DNA of 34,432 bases from Cyanobacteria bacterium UBA11370 (lineage in GTDB: Bacteria; Cyanobacteriota; Cyanobacteriia; Cyanobacteriales; Coleofasciculaceae): positions 1 to 34,432 of the forward strand of contig DNGI01000343.1 in assembly GCA_003486645.1 (NCBI GenBank), given 5' to 3'. Each line of letters opens with the position of its first letter. Positions within the stretch are counted from its first letter, which is position 1. The translations under genes and the position numbers were made by a program. The notes under the pieces are model-generated. The model saw only the letters and a program-made list of their open reading frames with translations. It ran no database searches and was not told where the DNA came from. This document shows positions 15,020-24,473 of the stretch, in pieces.

Positions 15020-16411
15020 TTATGGATGTTTGCTACCATCAGGCATGATAGCACCCTTTAGCCTAGCATTTGTGAGGTTAGCATCTTTCAAGTTGGCATC
15101 TTTCAAGTTGGCATTCTCTAGAAAAGCACCTTCTAGGTTGGCATTCTCCAAGTTGGCACGCTGTAGGTCGGCATTCCTTAAATTAGCCCTCTTTAAGTTG
15201 GCATTCTCCAAATCAGCATTAGACAAGCTGGAACCCTGTAGGCTAGCACCCAACAAGCTGGCACTCATAAGGTCAACACCATTAAGATTCGCACCCTCGA
15301 TGTGGGCTGCCCATAGGTTGGCAGACCTCAATTTAGCACTACTGAGATCGGCATTGTCCAAGTAAGCACTCCAGAGGACAGCTCCCCCTAGCATCGCACC
15401 TCTTAAATAACAACCTGGACAACGACGAGTTTCTAGTAGCTGTTTCACATTATCCTGTTTCACATTATTTGTAGGAGTTTCAGCTATCAACGTAATTTTA
15501 TCCCTAGGGATCAGCCAATTCCTGCCAAAGATAGGAATAAAGGCAAGGGTAGCTAACCCAACCACAAGAACCTTAATCTTGGGTTTTATGGCACGGAATA
15601 ACATCTCTAACGAGCTACTATTGCCAACAACCTGGATGGGTTGCAATGCTGCGAAAGCAACAGCCGCATTCCGATAGCGCTGTTTAACATTAGGTTCCAC
15701 CATCTTTTCTAACCAGGTGATAAAGCCGGGATTAAGTTTGGGAACTAATTTCTTAAAATCAAAGCGATAGTTATCATCAATTAAATTACCAATATCGAGC
15801 GATCGCGTACCAGTAAGCAAACAAATTATCGTTGCCCCTAAACTATAAAGATCGGATGCTTCTGTGAGCGGACGACAAAACTGCTCCTCCGGCGGCATGA
15901 AACCCGGAGTCCCTGCGGCAACGCTACTCAGAGCCAGTTCCCCACTCCGAATCCGAGCAAAACCAAAATCAACTAAGTAAGCATTCAGTTCTTTGTCAAC
16001 TAATATATTCTCTGGTTTAATGTCCCGATGAATAACTGGAGGAGTACGCTTTTGCAAGTAAACTAAAATTTCTAATACTGAAATAGCGATTTTCTTGATA
16101 TCTTCAGGAGTAAAGCTACGTCGTACTGCCAGAGATAGGGCATTTTTATACTCCTGCACCAAGCAAAAGCCTGATTTTGTTTCAAAAGAATCTAAGTAGT
16201 GAGGGATGCGAGGATGCTTCAATTCTCGCAGAATCTCAATTTCCCGTTGGTAAGCTTTAAAGCCTGACCAATCAGCACCCGACGTAGCAAAACGAAATTC
16301 TTTGATCACCACCTGTTGCGGTGAATCGAGATGGGTATCTGTAGCGAGGTAGGTGATACGCCCTCCTTCATGATTACGTCCCAGTTCTCGAATAATCTGA
16401 TATCTGCTCAT
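15020..16411 (-). CDS. Serine/threonine protein kinase with C-terminal pentapeptide repeats
   Basis: About 463 residues from ATG 16411 (MSRYQIIRELGRN), chosen because the kinase fold begins there; an in-frame extension to 16507 is possible. In the numbering of the extended form: invariant Lys in VVIKEF (~69), catalytic HRDIKPEN (~160-167), DFG (~180-182), APE-like PPEE (~205-208). A single hydrophobic segment lies at ~311-325, then from ~365 to ~485 a run of A(N/D)LxxA pentapeptide repeats that should form a right-handed quadrilateral helix. This PknB-type kinase plus pentapeptide layout is typical of cyanobacteria; the substrate is unknown. The kinase would be cytoplasmic and the repeats extracytoplasmic or lumenal if the helix spans the membrane. 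Confidence 0.92.
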   Translation of the reverse strand: MSRYQIIRELGRNHEGGRITYLATDTHLDSPQQVVIKEFRFATSGADWSGFKAYQREIEILRELKHPRIPHYLDSFETKSGFCLVQEYKNALSLAVRRSFTPEDIKKIAISVLEILVYLQKRTPPVIHRDIKPENILVDKELNAYLVDFGFARIRSGELALSSVAAGTPGFMPPEEQFCRPLTEASDLYSLGATIICLLTGTRSLDIGNLIDDNYRFDFKKLVPKLNPGFITWLEKMVEPNVKQRYRNAAVAFAALQPIQVVGNSSSLEMLFRAIKPKIKVLVVGLATLAFIPIFGRNWLIPRDKITLIAETPTNNVKQDNVKQLLETRRCPGCYLRGAMLGGAVLWSAYLDNADLSSAKLRSANLWAAHIEGANLNGVDLMSASLLGASLQGSSLSNADLENANLKRANLRNADLQRANLENANLEGAFLENANLKDANLKDANLTNARLKGAIMPDGSKHP

Positions 16412-16542
16412 TTGCTTGAAATCCTGCGTTTCGCTGTGAATAAGAGCTTGCTTTGCGTCAATTTTGGCGAAGTAGCTGTAGTGATATATCTCTCCAACGC
16501 TTATCACTTATGCAGGTTTTATAACACAGCTCTTACTGTGAC

Positions 16543-16588
16543 AGCGATCGCTCCTTTATTCATCCTACTTTCTAGGAGAAGCGATCGC
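16543..16588. other. HIP1-containing inverted repeat between leuA and the kinase gene
   Basis: AGCGATCGCTCCT (16543-16555) pairs with AGGAGAAGCGATCGC (16574-16588) around an 18-nt loop with a 2-nt bulge. It lies downstream of leuA on the minus strand but has no U-tract, so it may be an mRNA-stabilising stem or weak terminator. Confidence 0.45.
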
Positions 16589-16646
16589 CTACTTAATTCA
16601 ATCAACGGATAAAAGGTTCAAAACTCATCCTTCATCACTTTTTCGA

Positions 16647-18275
16647 TTAAACTGTAGTTACAGATTCTTCCGTCTGACTATCAGCACGTTCCCGCTGACG
16701 TTCACTCTGCAACCCTCCATAAAGTCGATTGAGAGCATTCACATAAGCTTGAGCGGAAGCCACAATAATATCCGTATTCGCTGCATGACCAGAAAATACT
16801 CGCTCATTGTACCGCAAACGAATCGTCACTTCCCCAATCGCATCAATTCCAGCAGTTACGGATTGAACCGAAAACTCAATCAATTCATTGGGAACATTAA
16901 CAACCCGATTAATCGCCTTATAAACTGCATCCACTGGACCCGTACCAATCGCTGCATCGGTAAGTTCTTCGCCATCAGGAGTCCGCAACGTTACAGTTGC
17001 AGTCGGACGCGCTTTATCCCCACAAGAAACCTGCACTAATTCTAAATGAAATAGCTCCGGAACTTGGCGAATTTCGTCATTAACCAGCGCTTCCAAATCC
17101 CAATCCGAAACCTCTTTCTTCTTATCGGCTACATCCTTAAACCGCAAGAATGCCTTATTTAAGTCCGTTTCCGATAGCTCAAATCCTAACTCCTTCAACC
17201 GAGTTCGGAAAGCATTACGACCGGAATGTTTACCCAATACAATTTGATTATCGGTTAATCCAATAGACTGGGCATCCATAATCTCATAAGTGAGTTTATT
17301 TTTCAAAACACCATCTTGATGAATACCCGATTCATGAGCAAACGCATTCGCGCCAACAATGGCTTTATTCGGTTGTACCAGCATCCCAGTTAGGTTAGAA
17401 ACTAAGCGAGATGTCTTATAAATTTGACGCGTGTCGATATTCGTTAAAGGTTCTTCCGATTCCGGAGAACGCCCCAAATAAGGGTTAAAATAGCGCCGTC
17501 GGACGTGCAATGCCATCACTAATTCTTCTAATGCGGCATTTCCTGCTCGTTCGCCAATGCCATTAATGGTACATTCTAATTGTCGCGCTCCATTCTTCAC
17601 CGCTTCGAGGAAATTCGCAACCGCTAAACCTAAATCATTGTGACCGTGAACGGAGATAATGGCTTGGTCAATATTAGGGACATTTTCTTTAATTCCCCGA
17701 ATCAATGCCCCAAACTCGCTGGGCGTAGTATAACCGACAGTATCGGGAATATTAACGGTTTTTGCACCAGCAGCGATCGCTCGTTCTAATACTTGATACA
17801 AATACTCCGGATCAGATCGCACGGCATCCATTGGGGAGAATTCTACATCATCCATAAAGGATTTTGCATAAGCAACCATTTCTTCGGCAATTGCCAGAAC
17901 TTCTGCTCTTGTTTTTTTGAGCTGGTATTCTAGATGGATATCGGAGGTCGATATAAAGGTATGAATTCTTGCTTTAGCGGCGGGTTTGATTGCTTCTGCG
18001 GCGGCATCAATATCCGCTTTAATAGCTCGTGCTAAACTACAGATTACTGGACCATTTTCTGTCCCAACTTCTGTAGCAATCTTTTGAACGGCTTCAAAAT
18101 CTCCGGGACTGGCAAAAGCAAAACCCGCTTCGATCACATCCACACCTAGACGGGCAAGTTGTCGAGCGATTAAGATCTTTTCATTTACATTTAGGGTTGC
18201 GCCTGGACACTGTTCTCCATCGCGGAGGGTGGTATCAAAAATAATAATACGGTTGGGTTGAGATGGCTTGTTCAT
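16647..18275 (-). CDS. leuA: 2-isopropylmalate synthase
   Basis: 542 residues. It condenses 2-ketoisovalerate and acetyl-CoA in the first committed step of leucine synthesis. Seen: [17 protein letters not shown] near the N-terminus (HMGL-like TIM barrel), [26 protein letters not shown] (metal-binding His pair), [24 protein letters not shown], then the C-terminal LeuA regulatory domain from ~390 ([27 protein letters not shown]) that gives leucine feedback. Length is normal for the long form. AGGAG lies ~8 nt upstream of the ATG. A citramalate or homocitrate synthase is unlikely given the residues listed. Confidence 0.95.
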   Translation of the reverse strand: MNKPSQPNRIIIFDTTLRDGEQCPGATLNVNEKILIARQLARLGVDVIEAGFAFASPGDFEAVQKIATEVGTENGPVICSLARAIKADIDAAAEAIKPAAKARIHTFISTSDIHLEYQLKKTRAEVLAIAEEMVAYAKSFMDDVEFSPMDAVRSDPEYLYQVLERAIAAGAKTVNIPDTVGYTTPSEFGALIRGIKENVPNIDQAIISVHGHNDLGLAVANFLEAVKNGARQLECTINGIGERAGNAALEELVMALHVRRRYFNPYLGRSPESEEPLTNIDTRQIYKTSRLVSNLTGMLVQPNKAIVGANAFAHESGIHQDGVLKNKLTYEIMDAQSIGLTDNQIVLGKHSGRNAFRTRLKELGFELSETDLNKAFLRFKDVADKKKEVSDWDLEALVNDEIRQVPELFHLELVQVSCGDKARPTATVTLRTPDGEELTDAAIGTGPVDAVYKAINRVVNVPNELIEFSVQSVTAGIDAIGEVTIRLRYNERVFSGHAANTDIIVASAQAYVNALNRLYGGLQSERQRERADSQTEESVTTV

Positions 18276-18354
18276 CGTTTGTTTCTCCTACATCAAAAAA
18301 CTTGTTTGCCGTCAATCTCTAAAAGATACAGGATAGTTTACGCACCGTTAATAA

Positions 18355-18861
18355 TTAAGAGTCAGTTTTCTCAATAGAATCACGTATATCATTTAAATCG
18401 ATATAACGATCTGTTGCATTTCTTAATTCTCTGGCAATCATCCCTTCGGTTGAAACTACTGTAATATGGGTATTCTTGGAACGAAGTAATTCAATGGCTC
18501 GTTCAAAATCTCCATCCCCACTAAATAGAATTACTCGGTCATACTGATCTACCGTATTAAACATATCAACAACAATTTCTATATCGAGATTAGCTTTTTG
18601 GGAATAGCGACCTGAATTATCATCATAATATTCTTTCAAAATTTTGGTTCGCACCGTGTAACCCAAACTGATTAAGGCATCTCGGAAGCCGCGCTGATCC
18701 TGGGGATCTTTTAATCCGGTGTACCAAAAGGCATTAACCAATACGATGTTCGGTTCATTCTTAAAGTATTCCAAAACCCGCTTAGGGTCAAAAAACCAGC
18801 CATTTTTTTGTTGAGCATAAAACATATTGTTCCCATCAACAAAAATAGAAATACGATTCAT
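18355..18861 (-). CDS. NYN domain protein, LabA/DUF88 family
   Basis: 168 residues from ATG 18861 (MNRISIFVDGNNMFYA); an ATG at 18873 would add four. NYN/PIN-like motifs: FVDGNNMFYAQ near the start, KANLDIEIVVDM in the middle and RVILFSGDGDFERAIELL, supplying the conserved acidic residues of this nuclease-like fold. LabA in Synechococcus elongatus belongs to this family and tunes circadian output, but a LabA-specific role here is not shown. It may be an RNA-binding protein or RNase. Confidence 0.88.
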   Translation of the reverse strand: MNRISIFVDGNNMFYAQQKNGWFFDPKRVLEYFKNEPNIVLVNAFWYTGLKDPQDQRGFRDALISLGYTVRTKILKEYYDDNSGRYSQKANLDIEIVVDMFNTVDQYDRVILFSGDGDFERAIELLRSKNTHITVVSTEGMIARELRNATDRYIDLNDIRDSIEKTDS

Positions 18862-18873
18862 TGAGCAAGGCAT

Positions 18874-19475
18874 ATAAACTAAGACCTAATAGTTCTAGGC
18901 AATTTAAGTTAACTTCTTATTTTAGCAATTTTGATCTAATGATTCACTAATAAGTAGTTTTTAAGAGTACTCGATAAGTCTTTCTTCCTATTTATCATTT
19001 TCAAGAGTTGGTGTAGGGAGTGGGAAGTCGGGAGTGGGGAGTGGGGGAAGACTTGGTGGTACATAATTTTATGGTCGGAAGTGAGTAAGCTGGAGGATCT
19101 TTTATTCTTTGAGTAGTCACCAATCAACTGTCAGCCGTCAACTAGAGGTGCTGATTGATTAAGAACCAATAGCTGACTTGAATGCTCGGTTTATGACCGT
19201 GCTATAACTGAGGTATCAGGCAGTTTGAGTCTCACAGAGGCAAAACGACTGTTGATGTACTTTATCAACTCTACATTAGACCTCTTACAAAAATTCAGTT
19301 CGCTCAACTTCTGTTCCCTGTTCCCCGTTAAGGAGTTCCCGAATAAGAACAAGAAGTCTATTCAAATTTGAAGTTGTGCGTTGTTGGTTTTTGGTTGTTG
19401 GTTTTTGGTTGTTGGTTTTTTGTCGCCGTGTCCGTCCACTCCCCACTCCCCACTGTTGATTCTCACTGGTACAGC
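18874..19475. other. Intergenic region with simple repeats
   Basis: About 600 bp with no convincing gene. It contains a GGGAGTGG-type purine run at ~19015-19046 and a period-15 tandem array (TTGGTTGTTGGTTTT units) at ~19381-19421. The short open frames here are translations of these repeats. Confidence 0.6.
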
Positions 19476-20297
19476 TTACAGATACGAACACCAGTCACTC
19501 CAACTCCCCGCATAGAGTTTACCCGTCTGAATCCCCGCCAGTTCCAGCGACAAAAGATTGACACAAGCGGTGACACCAGAACCACAATAAACAATAATAT
19601 CGTTACTTTTCTTTACCTCTGACCACCGTTGTTCTTGTGTGGTAACAGGTCGCACGTAACCTTGAGCATCAGTAACCTCTTGCCAAGGATAATTAATAGC
19701 ACCGGGAATATGACCTGCAATCGGGTCAATGGGTTCTCGTTTCCCCAAATAGCGATCGCTCTCCCTAGAATCTACTAATACCACCTCTGATAAGTCTTTA
19801 CGGGCTTTCACCTGGTTAATATCGACAACCCAATTATCCCGGACTTGGGGTACAAAATGTCCTGGCTGGGGTCTTGGCAGGGCATCCGTAACAGGATATC
19901 CTTGAGAGTGCCATGCTCCCCAACCTCCATCTAGCAGTGCAACTCGGTCATGTCCCAAATACCGTAATAGCCACCACAAACGGGATGCAAAAGCAAAGCG
20001 AGAATCATCATAAGCAACGACTAAGGTTTCTTGGAAATTAATTCCAATAGCCGCAAGTTTATTAGCGAATTCGTTAATATCAGGCAAAGGATGACGACCT
20101 CCATGCCGTCCTACAGGTGCTGCCAAATCCTTGTTTAAATCTAGATAATACGCACCCGGAATGTGACTAATTTGATACTGTTGATAGCCGAGTTCTGGTT
20201 CAGTGAGAGCAAAGCGACAATCGACAATGACTACTTGTGGATCATTCAAGTGTTCATTCAAATACTCACCAGAAATAATAAAAGGTATATCTGTCAT
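19476..20297 (-). CDS. Two-domain sulfurtransferase (rhodanese / 3-mercaptopyruvate type)
   Basis: 273 residues with tandem rhodanese domains (~1-135 and ~155-273). The N-terminal domain lacks a catalytic Cys (VAYDDSRFAFASR), while the C-terminal loop has Cys ~238 in VYCGSGVTACVNL. CGSGVT favours mercaptopyruvate sulfurtransferase-like activity over CRKGVT-type thiosulfate rhodaneses, but substrate choice is not certain. Motifs LLDGGWGAWHSQGYP and HIPGAINYPW are family hallmarks. Cytoplasmic, monocistronic as far as can be seen. Confidence 0.92.
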   Translation of the reverse strand: MTDIPFIISGEYLNEHLNDPQVVIVDCRFALTEPELGYQQYQISHIPGAYYLDLNKDLAAPVGRHGGRHPLPDINEFANKLAAIGINFQETLVVAYDDSRFAFASRLWWLLRYLGHDRVALLDGGWGAWHSQGYPVTDALPRPQPGHFVPQVRDNWVVDINQVKARKDLSEVVLVDSRESDRYLGKREPIDPIAGHIPGAINYPWQEVTDAQGYVRPVTTQEQRWSEVKKSNDIIVYCGSGVTACVNLLSLELAGIQTGKLYAGSWSDWCSYL

Positions 20298-20344
20298 TTA
20301 AGGAAGTTAGAAACGAAAAGTAATTGAGTTAATTTTAAGTATTA

Positions 20345-20494
20345 ACTTGAGTTGCTAATGGCTAATGGCTAATGGTCAATGGTCAATGGTTAATGGTCAA
20401 TGGTTAATGGTCAATGGCTAATTGTTGCATTCAAACAGGTAACTTTCTCTCCCCCTCCCCCTCTCCCTCTCCCCCTCTCCCTCTCTCCCTCTCA
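20345..20494. repeat. Heptamer tandem array and polypyrimidine tract
   Basis: Imperfect heptamers (AATGGTC/AATGGCT) repeat about nine times at ~20357-20420. A CCCTCTCC-type pure pyrimidine tract follows at ~20449-20494. Both lie between the sulfurtransferase and the first Uma2 gene. Confidence 0.8.
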
Positions 20495-20531
20495 TAAACG
20501 GCTAAATTACCTCTTTGACCGTAACCTACTA

Positions 20532-21083
20532 TTAAAACTCTGGCGACCATAAATCTGATACAGCAACCTCCCATCCAGGAAGTAAATCAGGAACAGTTAG
20601 AATATCCCCATCACCTAAGATAATGACTTCACAGTCAGGTCGATAAATTTCTACCCGATGCTTTTCTGGATTAATCAGAATGCCTATTCTTGTTCCTTGA
20701 GCAATAAAATCCTTGATTTTATCCCGGAGTGATTTTAAAGTATCACTAGGAGACTTCACCTCAACCATTAAATCAGGAGCTAGTTCAGCAAACGAACGAG
20801 GACTAAGCCGCAATCGCTCTGCTAAAACGAAAGAAACATCGGGCGCTCTGACATTGGAATTAGGAAGCTCAAAACCTGCACCCGCACCCGTCACACGTCC
20901 TAACTTACGAGGTTTAACCCAATTGCCCAAAACCCTAGCCATTTCAGTGGCAACCTCATCTGACTCATACCCGGATGGACTCATAACAACGATATTCCCG
21001 TCAACCAATTCCATACGATAGTCAGGATACTCTGATTGGAGTTTTTCTAAGTCTTTAGGTGTTAAAGAAGTAAGAGTTGCCAT
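20532..21083 (-). CDS. Uma2 family (DUF820) putative endonuclease, copy A
   Basis: 183 residues. The Uma2 fold (PD-(D/E)XK-like) is marked by YRMELVDGNIVVMSPSG, APDVSFVLAERL and LMVEVKSPSDTLKSLRDKI; PD and EVK supply the presumed catalytic triad. These proteins are greatly expanded in cyanobacteria and their role is unknown. It is nearly identical to the gene just upstream (copy B) except around residues 44-52 (ATEMARVLGNW against AVEFAAQLRNW), so the two arose by recent tandem duplication that included the 3' flank. Confidence 0.9.
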   Translation of the reverse strand: MATLTSLTPKDLEKLQSEYPDYRMELVDGNIVVMSPSGYESDEVATEMARVLGNWVKPRKLGRVTGAGAGFELPNSNVRAPDVSFVLAERLRLSPRSFAELAPDLMVEVKSPSDTLKSLRDKIKDFIAQGTRIGILINPEKHRVEIYRPDCEVIILGDGDILTVPDLLPGWEVAVSDLWSPEF

Positions 21084-21183
21084 AAATATCTGGATAAAAA
21101 TAGGGTGTGGGGTGTAGAGAAACTTGCAAAGATTTCATAACAAATTAAATAGCTTGCATTACATCTTTGACCGTAACCTACTA

Positions 21184-21735
21184 TTAAAACTCTGGCGACC
21201 ATAAATCTGATACAGCTACCTCCCATCCAGGCAACAAATCAGGAACAGTTAGAATATCGCCATCACCTAAGATAATAACGTCAGAGTCAGGTCGATAAAT
21301 TTCCACCCGATGCTTTTCTGGATTAATCAGAATGCCTATTCTTGTTCCTTGAGCCATAAAATCCTTGATTTTATCCCGGAGTGATTTTAAAGTATCACTA
21401 GGAGACTTCACCTCAACCATCAAATCAGGAGCTAGTTCAGCAAACGAACGAGGACTAAGCCGCAATCGTTCTGCTAAAACGAAAGAAACATCGGGCGCTC
21501 TGACATTAGAATTAGGAAGCTCAAAACCTGCACCCGCACCCGTCACACGTCCTAACTTACGAGGTTTAACCCAATTGCGTAACTGAGCAGCAAATTCAAC
21601 GGCAACCTCGTCTGACTCATACCCGGATGGACTCATAACAACGATATTCCCATCAACTAACTCCATGCGATAGTCAGGATACTCCGATTGGAGTTTTTCT
21701 AAGTCTTTAGGTGTTAAAGAAGTAACAGTTGCCAT
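21184..21735 (-). CDS. Uma2 family (DUF820) putative endonuclease, copy B
   Basis: 183 residues from ATG 21735 (MATVTSLTPKDLEKL), the start matching copy A; a longer frame to 21795 runs into repeat-like upstream DNA and is not preferred. The same PD and EVK motifs are present and all residues look intact. The short 3' flank (TGACCGTAACCTACTATTAA) is also shared with copy A, placing the duplication unit at roughly 620-650 bp. Confidence 0.9.
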   Translation of the reverse strand: MATVTSLTPKDLEKLQSEYPDYRMELVDGNIVVMSPSGYESDEVAVEFAAQLRNWVKPRKLGRVTGAGAGFELPNSNVRAPDVSFVLAERLRLSPRSFAELAPDLMVEVKSPSDTLKSLRDKIKDFMAQGTRIGILINPEKHRVEIYRPDSDVIILGDGDILTVPDLLPGWEVAVSDLWSPEF

Positions 21736-21838
21736 AAATACCTGGTAAAAATGGGGTGTGGGGTGTGGAGGGCAGGGGGAAAACTTGTGGTACATAATCT
21801 TAAGTATTAACTGAAAACTGAAAACTAAAAACCCCCCA

Positions 21839-23920
21839 TTAAAACGGATTAATAATTATTGAAAAATATAAACCATTTTCTTGCCAAGTTCGTTCTGTCG
21901 AATCGATATCAATTAAAGGAATACCCCAATCTAATCGTGCTGTAATGCGATCGCCCTGTTGCCACTGTAACCCCAATCCTAGACCCACAAGGCTACTGGG
22001 GTCGAGATCTTCGCTATTCCCACTATTCCAGGTTGTACCTACATCAATAAATGGAGTAACTTGTAAAACCCCTTCCCACTCCGGAATCCGTAAAATAGGC
22101 AACCGCACCTCCGCCGACGCAAACGCCCCATTATCGGTAAGTCGGACATCTTGACGATAACCCCGAACACTCCCTTGACCCCCTAAACCAAACTGTTCAA
22201 CAGGTAAAAGTTCTTGGTCAGCTAACTGGATATCACCCCGAAGTAAGAATAAAGTATCCGGTGCTAATAACTGCACCCATTGAGCTTGTCCGCGCCAGGA
22301 TAAAAAACGGCTATCCGGGGCATCATCGCTGACACTCGCATTAAAAATATCCACACCTAAATTAAACTGAGAACGAACGGCAATCACTTGTCTGGCATTC
22401 CGTTTCGTCCATTCTTGAAAAAAACGCAATGCCGAGACACGAGTGCGTCCGTCTTCATCCGCGCCTGGTGAAGGAAAAGGCACTTCTTCGCCAATTAAAT
22501 CTTCCAAAAAACCCGTTTTGGTGTTTCGTCTGGAAGCAGTTAAACCCACCGCAAATTCTTCCGTTGGCGTTTGTCGGAGGGGTTGGCGAAAGGTGAGGTC
22601 TAAACTGGTTGAAGAGGATTGGATATCTAAAACGTTAAAAGGGTCTTCAATCACCTCGCTGGAGGTATCGCCGTAACTCAAGCTGAGAGTGCCATTGCGC
22701 GAATTAACCGGGAAGGTGTAGCTAGCACTAATCTCGTCACTCCCATCCGTATTGGTATAACCCACAGTTATCCCATCACCCAATCCAAGCAAGTTCGCTT
22801 GAGTTAAGGACGCACCCCGGCGGAAACTACCCACACTAGGAGAACGACCATTATTAGCCGTAAGCTGGTAACTCCAGGTATTCGCCTCAGTGATATCGAC
22901 GATCAGTAAACTTGTACCAGGCCCAGACCCTGTAGAAAGTTCCGCCGATACATTGTCAATCAGGGGGTCGAGTTGCAATAGGCGCAGGGATTCGAGCAGA
23001 CGGGGTACATTTAAGGGAGTACGGGCAGTACGCGCGAGGCGCGATCGCACGTATCCTGGACGCAGGCGGCGGATACCATTGACCTGAATTTCTTGTACGC
23101 CTCCTTCCACAATCTCAATCGTGATCGTCCCCTCAGTTAAAGGTTGAGGGGGGATAAATGCACCGGAGGTAACATAACCGTTATCAACATATAACTGAGT
23201 AACAGCAGCTCTGGCGTTTAAGAGTTCGGCAAAGGTAATGGGACGATTGGTGAAGGGTTGGGTTACTTCTGTTAATTGTTCATCGCTAAAGGCGGTATTG
23301 CCTGTAAACTCAAACCCTTGAATGATAATTGTTTCTTGATTACTCCCATTAGGAACTTCAGGGATTAGGGGTGGGGAAGGAGAGGGTTCTAGAAGTTCTG
23401 CGGGAGGGGAGAGGGGTTGAGGGGGTGTCGGTTCTGGAGAGGGTAAAGGGGTGGGTGGAACAATATCTTGGGGAGGGGGTAGTGGGGGGATGGTCTGATT
23501 GCCATCAAGGTTTATGGAGGGGGGAATTTGAGCGAGGGGGTCAAGGGATTTTGGATTTTGGATTTTGGATTTTGGATTATCCCCAGGGCTGAAGCTAGTG
23601 CAGCATGGCCCAAATAAGTCACCCGCTAAAATCTCTCCCTTTCCTCCTTGTCCCCCAAGTCTCCCAAGTCTCCCTTGTCCCCCAAGTCTCCCTTGTCCCT
23701 CAGAGGTGGTAACAAACTTTTGCCGTCCTGCCCTAGGGGCTGGTTCTGCTTCAACTCTCCACTCTAAACTCTCAAGTCCGAAATTTCCTTGGTCAATTAC
23801 TACAGGGGATGGGGGGGTTTGGGCTTGGACGGGTGCGCTTAGATACAAGGTTGCCGACAAAGTTGCGATCGCGGTTAACTGAAATTGCGCCGTCTTTGCC
23901 ACATAAGCCATGCTACTCAT
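21839..23920 (-). CDS. TpsB/FhaC-type outer-membrane transporter (ShlB/HecB family)
   Basis: 693 residues. N-terminal signal peptide (hydrophobic ~13-30, then APVQAQ). Residues ~72-135 are Gly-rich and Asn/Lys/Ser-rich repeats, followed by a Pro-rich linker to ~190. A POTRA domain starts at ~197 (IIIQGFEFTGNTAFSDEQL), then a ShlB-type region (NGIRRLRPGYVRSRL) and a 16-strand-type beta barrel with the conserved GGQGSVRGYRQD (VRGY motif). It ends in Phe, as outer-membrane proteins do. TpsB proteins export large TpsA exoproteins across the outer membrane. No TpsA with a TPS domain is in the window, so its cargo is elsewhere. Length is above the usual ~560-600 because of the repeat linker. Confidence 0.93.
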   Translation of the reverse strand: MSSMAYVAKTAQFQLTAIATLSATLYLSAPVQAQTPPSPVVIDQGNFGLESLEWRVEAEPAPRAGRQKFVTTSEGQGRLGGQGRLGRLGGQGGKGEILAGDLFGPCCTSFSPGDNPKSKIQNPKSLDPLAQIPPSINLDGNQTIPPLPPPQDIVPPTPLPSPEPTPPQPLSPPAELLEPSPSPPLIPEVPNGSNQETIIIQGFEFTGNTAFSDEQLTEVTQPFTNRPITFAELLNARAAVTQLYVDNGYVTSGAFIPPQPLTEGTITIEIVEGGVQEIQVNGIRRLRPGYVRSRLARTARTPLNVPRLLESLRLLQLDPLIDNVSAELSTGSGPGTSLLIVDITEANTWSYQLTANNGRSPSVGSFRRGASLTQANLLGLGDGITVGYTNTDGSDEISASYTFPVNSRNGTLSLSYGDTSSEVIEDPFNVLDIQSSSTSLDLTFRQPLRQTPTEEFAVGLTASRRNTKTGFLEDLIGEEVPFPSPGADEDGRTRVSALRFFQEWTKRNARQVIAVRSQFNLGVDIFNASVSDDAPDSRFLSWRGQAQWVQLLAPDTLFLLRGDIQLADQELLPVEQFGLGGQGSVRGYRQDVRLTDNGAFASAEVRLPILRIPEWEGVLQVTPFIDVGTTWNSGNSEDLDPSSLVGLGLGLQWQQGDRITARLDWGIPLIDIDSTERTWQENGLYFSIIINPF
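23535..23700 (-). repeat. Simple-repeat expansions within the TpsB linker
   Basis: Three GGATTTT-type heptamers at ~23548-23577 are the short tandem repeats (CCAAAAT units) known from cyanobacterial genomes. A second array of CTCCCTTGTCCCCCAAGT-like units lies at ~23640-23700. In frame they encode NPKSKIQNPKS and Gly-Gln-Gly-Arg-Leu-Gly repeats. Confidence 0.8.
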
Positions 23921-24044
23921 CTATCGACTCAGGACTCCGCAGGATGTGGGAATTTAATGAAGCCATTTTATGATATGATGAATTAGCTTTTTGGCAATCA
24001 TTAGTAATTTGTCATTTATTTTTTGTTGTTTTTTATCGAAAATT

Positions 24045-24420
24045 TGGGTCTAAAACCCCGTCGTTCTACGACGGCTTTCTGGTAGCATTGTACCAGTGGC
24101 AAAGGTAATCAACCACTTAAAAAACCTTGCTGTCGAAAGACCAAGCGCTGAACCTTGACAATTGAATCTATGCGGTTCGGCTGCATTGTTCTAGCTTCCA
24201 CAAAGCAGCAGGTAAAAGATTCACAGGAACTAGACGAATCAGTTTTTGAAGCAGATTTGTTTCAAACTAAACAGGACTTGCAGCAAGGCAACTAGGGTAG
24301 GGCATACCCGAAGTAACGCTTGGGGAGAGTCTCACCTCTGGCTTAGACGACGCAAGGACTCTAGGTTAAGTGATCTCGGTGAGCCAAGAATCTCCGTGCG
24401 TTCACGCTGGAGAGTGTCAA
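24045..24420 (+). mobile_element. Decayed IS200/IS605-type element, probably non-autonomous
   Basis: A perfect 7-bp hairpin (CCGTCGT and ACGACGG, 24058-24074) after TCTAAAACC resembles an element end. The stretch ~24280-24418 (GGGCATACCCGAAGTAACGC, GACTCTAGGTTAAGTG, GGTGAGCCAAGAATC) resembles the 3' end and omega-RNA region of cyanobacterial tnpB elements, finishing in an imperfect hairpin at ~24390-24411. Neither tnpA nor the tnpB catalytic core is present. The rest of the 23921-24473 gap holds nothing else recognised. Confidence 0.55.
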
Positions 24421-24473
24421 AACACAATATCAATACCAATCAGTAATAATTAATAACGAATAATCCCTAATTC

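Noticed and set aside
14979..15365. 128-codon plus-strand frame with repeated LAF/KLA pattern
   Set aside because: It is the antisense of the pentapeptide repeat region of the kinase gene; the repetition comes from the A(N/D)LxxA code on the other strand.
19381..19421. Regular repeats considered as a CRISPR array
   Set aside because: The unit is 15 bp, contiguous and without spacers; it is a simple tandem repeat.
20449..20494. Pyrimidine tract considered as a regulatory or triplex-forming element
   Set aside because: Such CCCTCTCC tracts are common intergenic filler in these genomes and nothing nearby ties it to a function; recorded as a repeat only.
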